DNA of 38,753 nt, taken from NCBI GenBank assembly GCA_946548895.1, contig CAMNQF010000034.1, positions 1-38,753 of the forward strand. The letters are read 5' to 3'. The translations under genes were made by a program, and so were the position numbers. The notes below the pieces were generated by a model. It was not told the DNA's origin and did no database searches. It worked only from the letters and a program-made list of their open reading frames with translations. Shown here in pieces: positions 28,958 through 36,917 of this stretch. The DNA comes from an uncultured bacterium (GTDB taxonomy: Bacteria; Bacillota; Clostridia; Oscillospirales; Oscillospiraceae). Within the stretch, counting starts at the first letter, position 1; each line of letters begins with the position of its first letter.

Positions 28958-31909
28958 ATGAACAAGAAAAAGTCAGGCAACCGGCCCATCATCATCTGGG
29001 CCGTCGTGGCTGTGCTGATCGTCGCTTTGGTGGCGACCCTCAACGGGGTAGCGGTCTATTGGGATGTGGCCCTGACGCAGTTCTTCGGCACGATGGGAAG
29101 CTCCACCGTATCCTCCGAGGGCGGTGGGGAAGGCTCAGAGGACCTGAATTACTTCACCGCCGACTACTCCGTATCTGACCTACAGAATAAGGAGCACGAG
29201 CTCAACCTTCAAATCGCGGGCGAGGGCGCGGTGCTCCTGAAAAATGACAACGCCGCCCTTCCCCTGGCCGCCGGGGCAAAGGTCAGCGTGTTCGGCTCCA
29301 GCGCCACCAGCACCCTGACCGGCGGCTCTGGCTCCGGCGCGACGGCCGCCACGGGCACGCCCACAGTGAAGGACGTCCTCACAACCGCGGGCCTGTCGGT
29401 CAACGAGACTCTTTGGGACTTCTATGACAGCGGCGCGGGTAAGGGCTATGGCAACGGCGCGGCGGACACTCTGAGTCAGGCCTCCAGCACCTGGGTGCTG
29501 AACGAGGCCCCTCAGAGCATCTACACCGCCGACGTCAAGAGCAGCTATTCCGCCTATTGCGACGCGGCCATCGTGGTATTCACCCGCAACAACGGCGAGG
29601 GCGCGGACCTCCCCCGGAACATGGCCAAATACGCCGAGGGCGCCGATGCCGAGAAGCACTATCTGGAGCTGACGGAGAACGAGAAGGCTCTGCTCACCGC
29701 TGTGCAGGAGGCGGGCTTTGACCGCGTCATCGTGCTCATCAACTCCGCCAGCGCCATGGAGTTGGGCTTTATTGACGACGAAGCCTACGGTATCGACGCC
29801 TGTTTGCAGTTTGCCGGAACCGGTGTAAACGGCCTGGAGGCCATCGGCAAAATCATCAGCGGCGAGATTACCCCGTCCGGAAAGACAGTGGATACTTACC
29901 TCTACGACCAGCTCTCCTCCCCGGTCATGCAGAATTTTGGCGACTTCAAATACTCCGGGGGTGCTGAGTACTATGTCATGGAGGCCGAGGGAATCTACGT
30001 CGGCTACCGGTACACCGAGACCCGCTATGAGGACGTGGTCCTGGGACAGGGCAATGCGGGCGCCTTCGATTACGCCAGCGAGATCCAGTTCCCCTTCGGA
30101 TACGGTCTGAGCTACGCCCAGTTCAGCCACAGCGGCTTCTCCGCCACCGCGCCGGATGGGGACGGAAAGATCACCGTGACGCTCACTGTGACCAATGACA
30201 GCGACACCTACAGCGGCAAGGACGTGGTGGAAATCTACGCCCAGACACCCTATACCGATTACGACAAAGAAAACCTGGTGGAAAAGAGCTCGGTACAGCT
30301 GGTGGGCTTCGCCAAGACCGGCATCCTGGAGCCGGGCGCCAGCGAGGAGGTCACCATCACCGTTGACCTGCGTGACATGATCTCTTACGACGCCCACGGC
30401 GCCAAGACCTATATCCTGGACGCCGGCACCTATTACATCACCGCCGCCAGCGATGCCCATCAGGCTGTCAACAACATTCTGGCCGCCAAGGGCTACACCA
30501 CCGAGAACGGCATGACCGGAGACGGCGACGCCTCCATGGTCTCCAGCTTTGAGCGGGACAGCCTGGACACCACCACCTATTCCGTCACCGCCGCCGGCGC
30601 GACCGTGACCAATCTGCTGGGCTTCGCTGATATCACCGATTCCACCAGCCCCTGGTATGACGCCGACTTTCGGTATCTCAGCCGCAGCGACTGGGAGGGC
30701 ACCTTCCCCGTCCCCTACGGCAACGTAGACTCCGCGGCCAGCGACAACGCCTCCGGCTTCCAGTTCACCGGCGAGGGCGACGCATCCCTCATCTCCGTCA
30801 TTCAGGCCACCGAGTATGCGGCCTCCGGCAATCCGGAAGCGGCGTCCTCCTACACCATGCCCACCCTGGGAGCCACCAATGGGCATGAGGCAATTGAGCT
30901 GCGCGGACTGGACTTTGACGATCCCCTCTGGGATGAGGTGCTGGATCAGCTCACCCTTGGCGAACTGAAGGTATTTTCCGGCAAGAGCGGCTATCAGACC
31001 GCCAAGACGGAGTCTATCAACCTGCCCGCCACAGTCAACCTGGACGGCCCTGCCGGCATCAACTCCTTCATCGGCGATAACGCTGGTATGTCCTGGGTCT
31101 CCGCGGTCATGCTGGGCCAGACCTGGAATGTGGAGCTGGCGGCCGAGATAGGCGAGCTGGTTGGTAACGAGAGCATCTACATGGGAGTCTCCGGCTGGTA
31201 TGCCCCCGCCATGAACCTGCACCGCGCTCCCTTCGCCGGGCGCAACTTTGAGTATTACGCCGAGGACGGCTTCCTCTCTGGAAGAATCGCCTCCGCCGAG
31301 GTGGCGGGGTGCCAGGACAAGGGCCTCTTCGTGTTCATCAAGCACTTTGCGCTCAACGAGCAGGAGAGCCACCGCGAGGGCGTCTGTATGTGGAGCAATG
31401 AGCAGGTCTGCCGTGAGCTGTACCTCAAGCCCTTCCAGACCTGCATTGAAGAAAACGCATCCAACGGCACCATGGGTGTCATGACCTCCTATAACCGCAT
31501 CGGCCCCGTGTGGACTGGCGGCTGCTACAACCTAGTGACCGGAATCCTCCGCAATGAGTGGGGGTTCAACGGCATGGTGCTCACCGATTACGGCTCCTCA
31601 GATTACATGGACACCGACATGATGCTGGCAGCAGGCGGCGACGCCCAACTGAGAACCGGCATCAGCGCCCCCACTGATTCCGAATCCGCGGCGGCCCTCT
31701 CTCTGCTGCGCCAGTCGGCGAAGCACATCATTTACACCGTGGTAAATTCCAATGCCATGAACGGGATCACCGTAGGAACAAAGACAACCTCCGCGTTCCC
31801 CGTATATATGCTGATCCTGATCGCCGTCGATGTAGTGGCGGCAGCCGGTATCGGCCTTGGCACCTTCTTTGTGGTGAAAAAGACCCAGAAAAAGAAAACC
31901 GAGGGTTGA
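28958..31909 (+). CDS. Membrane-anchored glycoside hydrolase family 3, permuted domain order
   Basis: GH3 enzyme of 983 residues, likely a beta-glucosidase or related exo-glycosidase acting outside the cell. After a membrane helix (PIIIWAVVAVLIVALVATL, about 10-30) comes the GH3 C-terminal domain first (AGEGAVLLKNDNAALPLAAGAKVSVFG ... QFPFGYGLSYAQF) and a fibronectin-III-like domain (KDVVEIYAQTPY ... ILDAGTYYITA). The TIM-barrel domain follows (LTLGELKVFSGKSGYQT, HRAPFAGRNFEYYAEDG, FIKHFALNEQESHRE, GMVLTDYGSSD), with the catalytic nucleophile Asp near residue 877. A second membrane helix (FPVYMLILIAVDVVAAAGIG) and a Lys-rich tail end it. Reversed order of the two GH3 domains is known for some ruminal and Clostridial enzymes. 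ATG 28958 has the better spacing from AAGGAGG; ATG 28955 is possible. Confidence 0.9.
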   Translation: MNKKKSGNRPIIIWAVVAVLIVALVATLNGVAVYWDVALTQFFGTMGSSTVSSEGGGEGSEDLNYFTADYSVSDLQNKEHELNLQIAGEGAVLLKNDNAALPLAAGAKVSVFGSSATSTLTGGSGSGATAATGTPTVKDVLTTAGLSVNETLWDFYDSGAGKGYGNGAADTLSQASSTWVLNEAPQSIYTADVKSSYSAYCDAAIVVFTRNNGEGADLPRNMAKYAEGADAEKHYLELTENEKALLTAVQEAGFDRVIVLINSASAMELGFIDDEAYGIDACLQFAGTGVNGLEAIGKIISGEITPSGKTVDTYLYDQLSSPVMQNFGDFKYSGGAEYYVMEAEGIYVGYRYTETRYEDVVLGQGNAGAFDYASEIQFPFGYGLSYAQFSHSGFSATAPDGDGKITVTLTVTNDSDTYSGKDVVEIYAQTPYTDYDKENLVEKSSVQLVGFAKTGILEPGASEEVTITVDLRDMISYDAHGAKTYILDAGTYYITAASDAHQAVNNILAAKGYTTENGMTGDGDASMVSSFERDSLDTTTYSVTAAGATVTNLLGFADITDSTSPWYDADFRYLSRSDWEGTFPVPYGNVDSAASDNASGFQFTGEGDASLISVIQATEYAASGNPEAASSYTMPTLGATNGHEAIELRGLDFDDPLWDEVLDQLTLGELKVFSGKSGYQTAKTESINLPATVNLDGPAGINSFIGDNAGMSWVSAVMLGQTWNVELAAEIGELVGNESIYMGVSGWYAPAMNLHRAPFAGRNFEYYAEDGFLSGRIASAEVAGCQDKGLFVFIKHFALNEQESHREGVCMWSNEQVCRELYLKPFQTCIEENASNGTMGVMTSYNRIGPVWTGGCYNLVTGILRNEWGFNGMVLTDYGSSDYMDTDMMLAAGGDAQLRTGISAPTDSESAAALSLLRQSAKHIIYTVVNSNAMNGITVGTKTTSAFPVYMLILIAVDVVAAAGIGLGTFFVVKKTQKKKTEG

Positions 31910-31923
31910 GCAGCACCGTGAAG

Positions 31924-31971
31924 AGCCCCCTCGAAGGCCCATTCTTTGAGGGGGCTTCGGTATTTTTGAAA
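31924..31971 (+). terminator. Rho-independent terminator after GH3 gene
   Basis: AGCCCCCTC (31924-31932) pairs with GAGGGGGCT (31948-31956), followed by TCGGTATTTTT. Nine perfect base pairs with a 15-base loop. Confidence 0.8.
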
Positions 31972-31985
31972 AAGGAGTCTGCGGG

Positions 31986-33632
31986 ATGAAATACTTGACA
32001 AAAAGAATGTGTGCTTTAACGCTTGTGGGCGGTATGCTGTTCTCGCTGATGTCGAGCCTCGCCGGCTGCTCTCCCCAAGAGAGTGCCTCCACGTCGGTTC
32101 CTCCGGCTTCTCAACCAGCGGCGACTCCCGAGATCACCAGCTACAGTCTGGATTTCTCTGAGCAGGTGGAGAGCTGGGAGAAGGAAACCGCTTCCAAAAC
32201 CGACCTCACCTACTATAAGGCGGAGGCGGTCTACTGCGAGAACCCAACCCATCCCAAATACCAGATGCTGCGCCTCTATGTGCCGGAGGCCTATTTCAAT
32301 GACGACGGTACGATCAACACCGAAAATACGGTGGGGAACTATACCGCGCAGACCGCGCCGATTATCTACATCAACAGCTACGGCGGCTATCAAGGCAATC
32401 TGCCCTATGGCATCAACACCGACGCGACCCAGGCGGGCACATTGGGGTGGTATTATGAGTATCTGCGGCACGGCTTTGTGATCTGCTTTGTGGGTGAGCG
32501 GGGCATCAATATCACCAATTCCGACAAAGAGGTCATTGGCCGGGGCGCGGTGGGTCTGGCCGATTTGAAGGCCGGAATCCGGTTCCTGAAGCACAATAGC
32601 GGTAAATTCCCTGGTGATACGGATAGAATTATCTCCAGCGGCGTGAGCGCGGGCGGCGCCATGAGTTCTCTCATCGGCACCACGGGCAACAGCACGGAGT
32701 ACGACGAGTATCTCAAGGAAATGGGTGCCTGCATGGATGAGACAGACGACGTCTTCGCGGCGCAGGCCTACTGCCCGATTATCGACCTGGAGCACGCTCC
32801 CCTCGCCTATGAGTGGATGTGGGCGGAGAACACCGACTATTCCACTTACTCTGATTTTACCGCGGCATTGACCGACAAATTTACTGTGGCATACGCGGCA
32901 TATGTAAATGGCCTGGGGCTGGTGGATGAGAACGGCCAGCCGCTCACCTTGAGCGAGGACGGCACAAAACAGGGCAGCTTCTGCGACTGGATGCTGGAAA
33001 AATATGAGGCGGCTTTTGTGGACTACGTTGTCAATCAAGGCAAAGGAGCGGGCGACGTTGAGAAATACGACTGGCTGACCTACGACGAGGCGGCGGGGCA
33101 GGCTGCGATTTCCGCGGTGACTCAAAGCACTCCGATGGGGGAACTGGTAATGGACTATAACGCACGGTACAAGTCCTGTGTTGCCTTTGACGATCTGGAT
33201 TACGGTTTCCTGGGCGATAACGGTGTGTTTGGACTCCCCAATACCAAAATGGGACAGGACGGCGCATCCCGCCACTTCAGCCAGGATGTGGCAGATATCA
33301 TCGGTGGCCTTCAGGAGGAGTTCCCCGAGGAGTATGCGCAATACTATCAGGTTTATTACGATGAATCCCACAACGAGGACGTCGTTCACACGGCACAGAT
33401 TCTGAATCCTTACAATTACGTGGCTGACGGGCAGACTGATACCGCCCAACATTTCCGCATCACGGTGGGCACCACCGATCCCCACACCTCCCCCTCCGCC
33501 TCAGCCATCTTCGCGCTTCTGCTCCAGATGTCCGGGGTCGATGTGGAATACGAGCTGATGTGGAACCAGATTCACACGGATGCTGACACGGCCACGGGAT
33601 TGATTGAATGGGTAGATGCGTTGTGTGGCTGA
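31986..33632 (+). CDS. Secreted tannase-like alpha/beta hydrolase (lipoprotein)
   Basis: Esterase-like protein of 548 residues. The signal peptide (MKYLTKRMCALTLVGGMLFSLMSS) ends in a lipobox LAGC with Cys near residue 28. The hydrolase core has a GxSxGG nucleophile motif, SSGVSAGGAMSSLIG, with the Ser at about residue 221, and YCPIIDLEHAPLAYEWMW and HFRITVGTTDPHTSPSA, which match bacterial subtype B tannases and feruloyl-esterase relatives; the last likely holds the acid, and HTDADTATG near the C-terminus the histidine. It would cleave galloyl or other phenolic esters outside the cell. ATG 31986 follows AAAGGAG. Next to a GH3 glycosidase, it suggests joint attack on acylated plant glycosides. 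The exact ester substrate is inferred. Confidence 0.82.
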   Translation: MKYLTKRMCALTLVGGMLFSLMSSLAGCSPQESASTSVPPASQPAATPEITSYSLDFSEQVESWEKETASKTDLTYYKAEAVYCENPTHPKYQMLRLYVPEAYFNDDGTINTENTVGNYTAQTAPIIYINSYGGYQGNLPYGINTDATQAGTLGWYYEYLRHGFVICFVGERGINITNSDKEVIGRGAVGLADLKAGIRFLKHNSGKFPGDTDRIISSGVSAGGAMSSLIGTTGNSTEYDEYLKEMGACMDETDDVFAAQAYCPIIDLEHAPLAYEWMWAENTDYSTYSDFTAALTDKFTVAYAAYVNGLGLVDENGQPLTLSEDGTKQGSFCDWMLEKYEAAFVDYVVNQGKGAGDVEKYDWLTYDEAAGQAAISAVTQSTPMGELVMDYNARYKSCVAFDDLDYGFLGDNGVFGLPNTKMGQDGASRHFSQDVADIIGGLQEEFPEEYAQYYQVYYDESHNEDVVHTAQILNPYNYVADGQTDTAQHFRITVGTTDPHTSPSASAIFALLLQMSGVDVEYELMWNQIHTDADTATGLIEWVDALCG

Positions 33633-33677
33633 TGTGCCGTTGAAAAACCAAACTTGCTTTCCTCTTTATTCACTTAG

Positions 33678-33712
33678 TGAGGGCCTCCGTTGATTTTCAG
33701 CGGGGGTCCTCA
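33678..33712 (+). terminator. Long hairpin after tannase-like gene
   Basis: Sixteen pairs (three of them G-U) join 33678-33693 (TGAGGGCCTCCGTTGA) to 33697-33712 with a TTT loop. No T-run follows on the plus strand, so stop efficiency is unclear. The next 190 bases up to the IS remnant show no gene. Confidence 0.6.
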
Positions 33713-33906
33713 CGCATAATTGCAAGTTCTCCAAAGCCAGACATCAATCATATTATGATGCAACTTATTGCAGTCAAGTAATGACAGCAAGGTGCAGTAT
33801 GTAAATTGCCTCTGAAAGGCGTTGCGGTACAATGCCCTATCATCGTTTAGATGCAAGCGGTATAGGTAGTGTTCACATAAGCAACGGGATATGATATAAT
33901 GTGCCA

Positions 33907-34653
33907 ATGGAACTAAAGAACGAACAATATGAAAAAATCAAAGACTGCTTTCCAAAGTAAGTGAAAATCAGTAATCTGGACATATTAAATGCAGTGTTGT
34001 ATCTTGTAGAGAACGGGTGCAAATGGAGGGGCTTGCCCAAAGAATATGGGAATTGGCACGTGATCTATGTCCGAGTGAACCGCTGGGCGAAGAAGGGTGT
34101 GTTGCAAGAGGCGTTTGTCCGTTTGCAGCAGATGGGGATCATCCAAATCCAAGTGAATGTTGTGAGCCTGGATTCCACCTGTATAAAAGTACATCCGGAC
34201 GGCGCAGGTGCTTTGAAAAAACGGCCCTCAATCAGTGGGAAAGACACGGGCTGGATGGAACACCAAGCTTCATATGGTCGTCGCATCTGACCGGAATGGG
34301 GTAGTGTTTGCGTTGTCCGCAGGAAACTGTGGCAATACTCCGAAAAGGCGTACCTTTCTGCGGCAGCTTGGCCCGGTTGACCATTCGGTCTATCTTCTGA
34401 TGGACCGGGCCTATGAAGGGGACAAGACGAGGCTTTGGCAGAGGTGCTTGGCTATATATCTGTCGTTCCACCAAAAAGCAATTGCAAAAATCCTTGGGAC
34501 TATGATAAGCAGTTGTACAAATAGCGCAATCAGGTCGAACGGCTCTTTCGCCGTTTCAAAAGATTTCGCCGAATTTTTACCCGCTATGATAAACTTGATG
34601 TTATCTTTTTGGCTTTTGTCTACTTTGATCTTATTGTTGATGCCCTTATGTAA
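33907..34653 (+). pseudogene. IS5-family transposase remnant
   Basis: A decayed transposase can be followed across frames. MELKNEQYEKIKDCFPK is followed by an in-frame TAA at 33958-33960, then VLYLVENGCKWRGLPKEYGNWHVIYVRVNRWAKKGV, VSLDSTCIKVHPDG (first catalytic Asp), a frameshift near 34225, then GWNTKLHMVVASDRNGVVFALSAGN and DRAYEG (second Asp). A later frame shows QVERLFRRFKRFRRIFTRYDKL with the final Glu, preceded by another in-frame TAG near 34526. At least two stops and two frameshifts make it non-functional. The order matches IS5/IS427-type elements. Nearby, CCAAAATTG (34661-34669) and CAATTTTGG (34696-34704) form an inverted repeat of unknown role. Confidence 0.8.
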
Positions 34654-34741
34654 ACACACCCCAAAATTGCCTGCCGTATTCCTAGGCCTGTGGCACAATT
34701 TTGGAGATACCGGTCGCTTTGAAGCAATGCGGTAAATGTGC

Positions 34742-35440
34742 TGTACTGCGTTCAATCACAGCATCACCCACTTTGACCTTGCCAACAATTACGGTCCTCC
34801 TGCGGGCACTGCTGAAATCAACTTCGGACGCATCCTGAAAGAGGATCTGGGTGGCCTAATCGTGACGAGCTGATAATCTCTATCAAGGCAGGTTGTGAGA
34901 TGCAGCCTGGCCCCTACGGGGACTGGGGTAGCCGAAAGTATCTGCTTGCTGTTGAGCCTGGACCAGAGCTTAAAGCGCATGGACCTTGAATATTTGGATA
35001 TTTTCTATTATCACCGCATGGACCTAAAGACATCTTCGGAGGAGACGATGGGGGCGCTGGCCTCTGCGGTACAGTCTGAAAAAGTGCTGTATGTGGGCTG
35101 TCCAATTATGACGGTGAGCATCTCCAAGCAGGCCGCCGCGATTTTGAATGAGTTGAAGGTGCCCTTCGTTATCAACCAGAACTGTTACTCAATTTTTGAA
35201 CGCATGATTAAAAACAACGGGTTGAAGAAAACTGCGGCCAAATTGGGCAAGGGCATCATTACATTCTCGCCTCTGGCGCAGATGGTGCTGGCCTGGGTTT
35301 TGCACGACGGCATCGTGGCCAGCGTGCTGGTTGGAGTCTCCCGCCTGGAGCAGATCCTGGACAATATCGAAGCTGCAGACAATATGAACTTTACCGCTGA
35401 CGTGCTGGTACTGATTGAAAAGATTTCTGCTGAGAAGTAG
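34742..35440 (+). pseudogene. Aldo/keto reductase pseudogene (YghZ-like)
   Basis: Fragments of an aldo/keto reductase related to L-glyceraldehyde 3-phosphate reductase appear in order but in different frames: HSITHFDLANNYGPPAGTAEINFGRILKEDL, then ELIISIKAG and PGPYGDWGSRKYLLA, then SLDQSLKRMDLEYLDIFYYHR, ETMGALASAVQSEKVLYVG and finally ITFSPLAQ joined directly to MVLAWVLHDGIVASVLVGVSRLEQI. The N-terminus is missing, at least two frameshifts are present, and roughly 100 residues are deleted between SPLAQ and MVLAW. The start of the remnant abuts the IS5-type remnant, which probably took part in its loss. The catalytic Tyr region survives as ANNYGP. Confidence 0.82.
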
Positions 35441-35569
35441 TTTTTCGGCAACCCACCTCAGAATCTACAGAGGAACTGTATCAACAAGACACAAGCAACA
35501 AAAAAGTGCCCTCTGAAAATTTCAGTAGCAGTGCTGCATGAAACGACTAAAATGAAAGAGGCTCCATAT

Positions 35570-35984
35570 ATGAATAAAGCGACTGCTGCCACCGGCTTGT
35601 CCAGAATAATATTCTACCTGCTCCAATTTACTTAGGGGCTGCCAGTCAATCTCGTCGGCCTGATTTCGTTTCTCTGCTGCCGCAAACGATTTCCCAGCGC
35701 AAGGTTCCAAAGCAGTGTCGTTACCTATCTGCCGGGGAACCGTGGAGGGTTGTCATTGGGCATCTTCATCTTTCTCAGTGTGCATAACAAAGTAAAAATC
35801 TTTGCACCCATGAATACGGGCACGCGATACAATGCCTTTTTCTCGGACCTCTGTACTGGCTTGTGATTGCCATCCCAAGCGTCATTTGGTGCCTACCTAC
35901 AGAAAGAAGCATGGTGTTTCGTACGATGCCCTCTATTGTGAGCGCTGGGCCACAGCTTGGGGCAAAAAGTGGAGTACAGTATAG
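35570..35984 (+). pseudogene. HEYGH-motif membrane protein pseudogene
   Basis: Following ATG 35570 one reads MNKATAATGLSRIIFYLLQFT, an in-frame TAG (35633-35635) where TGG would give Trp, then GLPVNLVGLISFLCCRKRF and LPGNRGGLSLGIFIFLSVHN. A frameshift near 35804 leads to THEYGHAIQCLFLGPLYWLVIAIPSVIWC, and another near 35905 to RKKHGVSYDALYCERWATAWGKKW. With those three changes undone this is a small membrane protein of about 140 residues carrying HEYGH, a zinc-metallopeptidase-type motif. I have seen the same arrangement in uncharacterised Firmicutes membrane proteins; the function is unknown. Confidence 0.65.
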
Positions 35985-36007
35985 TTGACTAAGCGGTGGC
36001 CCCTGTT

Positions 36008-36047
36008 GAAAAAGCGAAGGACTGAACCGAAAGCGGTTCAGTCCTTC
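36008..36047 (-). terminator. Terminator of the minus-strand polymerase-like operon
   Basis: GAAGGACTGAACCG (36016-36029), loop AAAG, CGGTTCAGTCCTTC (36034-36047) is a perfect 14-bp stem. Read on the minus strand it is followed by GCTTTTTC, and it lies seven bases after the stop of the minus-strand gene ending at 36054. Confidence 0.88.
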
Positions 36048-36053
36048 ACCCCG

Positions 36054-36917
36054 TTATGGCAGAAATTTCGGTAGCACCCGGTATCGGCTGACGCCGAAGC
36101 TGTTACTCCGCTGGATGATCTCCTCCGGGATTTGACTGAGATACTTCCGCCCGAAATTGGTGTCTCCAAACCAGCAGTCGAAATTTGCCACCGAAAGAAC
36201 CACCCAATCGCTGTCCTCGGATCGGTTGACGACATAATAGGCAATCAGTGTGTGAATCGCCTCGGCGGGCAGCTTCTCTGGCCGCACAGCCTCAATTTTC
36301 GCCCGAAGTTTCTTCGGAAGCTCCAGCTTGCCCTGTCGCAGAGGTCCAAGCTCCAAGGCGTCGGCAATCACATCGTCAAAACGGATGATCCACGCGGCGT
36401 CCGCGTTGGAGGAAAACAGCGGCATCTGGAACTGCCGCACCTTTTTGCGCCACTCCGCGTCGAATTTCCTGTCCAGCTCCCCAGCGGCCTCGGAATAAGC
36501 CTTTCGAACCACCTTCGGGTTGTCCCGGGCGAAGGCCATGGCGGCGTGGAAGTGCCGGCAGAACCAGCCCCGGCCATCCTCGTCCACCAGCATCGGGAAC
36601 TCCCTGTGGAGCGAACCAAACTCCGTCAGATATTGCCACTCGGGCTTTGCGCCTGCCCGCTCCGGCACACTGCACCAGGCACATAGTCCCCGGCGGACAT
36701 AGTCCATCCGCTTTCTGGGGTGGCTGCCTAACACTGTCCCGTCCGGGCTGTGGAACAGGAAGCTCCGTGCCAGGATGGTCAAAATCCGGGACAGCCCGCC
36801 AAACTCCCGCAGGGCCTCGAAGGTAAAGCGCCCCAGCCAGGTGGTGTCCTTCTTCCCGTCGGCCTTGTAGGTCATCGGCCCGGTGTAGTCCAAAAACTCC
36901 TGCCACTCATTCAGCAT
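36054..36917 (-). CDS. Unknown protein overlapping the polymerase-like gene
   Basis: Protein of 287 residues, not recognised. It starts MLNEWQEFLDYTGPMTYKADGKKDTTWLGRFTFEALREFGGLSRILTILARSFLFHSP and contains CAWCSVPERAG, which with nearby residues could bind a metal, and later KLELPKKLRAKIEAVRPEKLPAEAIHTLIAYYVVNRSEDSDWVVLSVANFDCWFG. No membrane segment or signal peptide. ATG 36917 follows GGAGGTGCGCC and its first 11 bases lie inside the end of the upstream gene (stop at 36907-36909), so translation is coupled. The intact frame contrasts with the broken genes around it. It may be an accessory subunit or regulator of the polymerase-like protein. Confidence 0.7.
   Translation of the reverse strand: MLNEWQEFLDYTGPMTYKADGKKDTTWLGRFTFEALREFGGLSRILTILARSFLFHSPDGTVLGSHPRKRMDYVRRGLCAWCSVPERAGAKPEWQYLTEFGSLHREFPMLVDEDGRGWFCRHFHAAMAFARDNPKVVRKAYSEAAGELDRKFDAEWRKKVRQFQMPLFSSNADAAWIIRFDDVIADALELGPLRQGKLELPKKLRAKIEAVRPEKLPAEAIHTLIAYYVVNRSEDSDWVVLSVANFDCWFGDTNFGRKYLSQIPEEIIQRSNSFGVSRYRVLPKFLP

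Noticed and set aside
33907-34653. Programmed frameshift in the IS5-type transposase
   Set aside because: There are also two in-frame stop codons and more than one shift, so decay is the better explanation.
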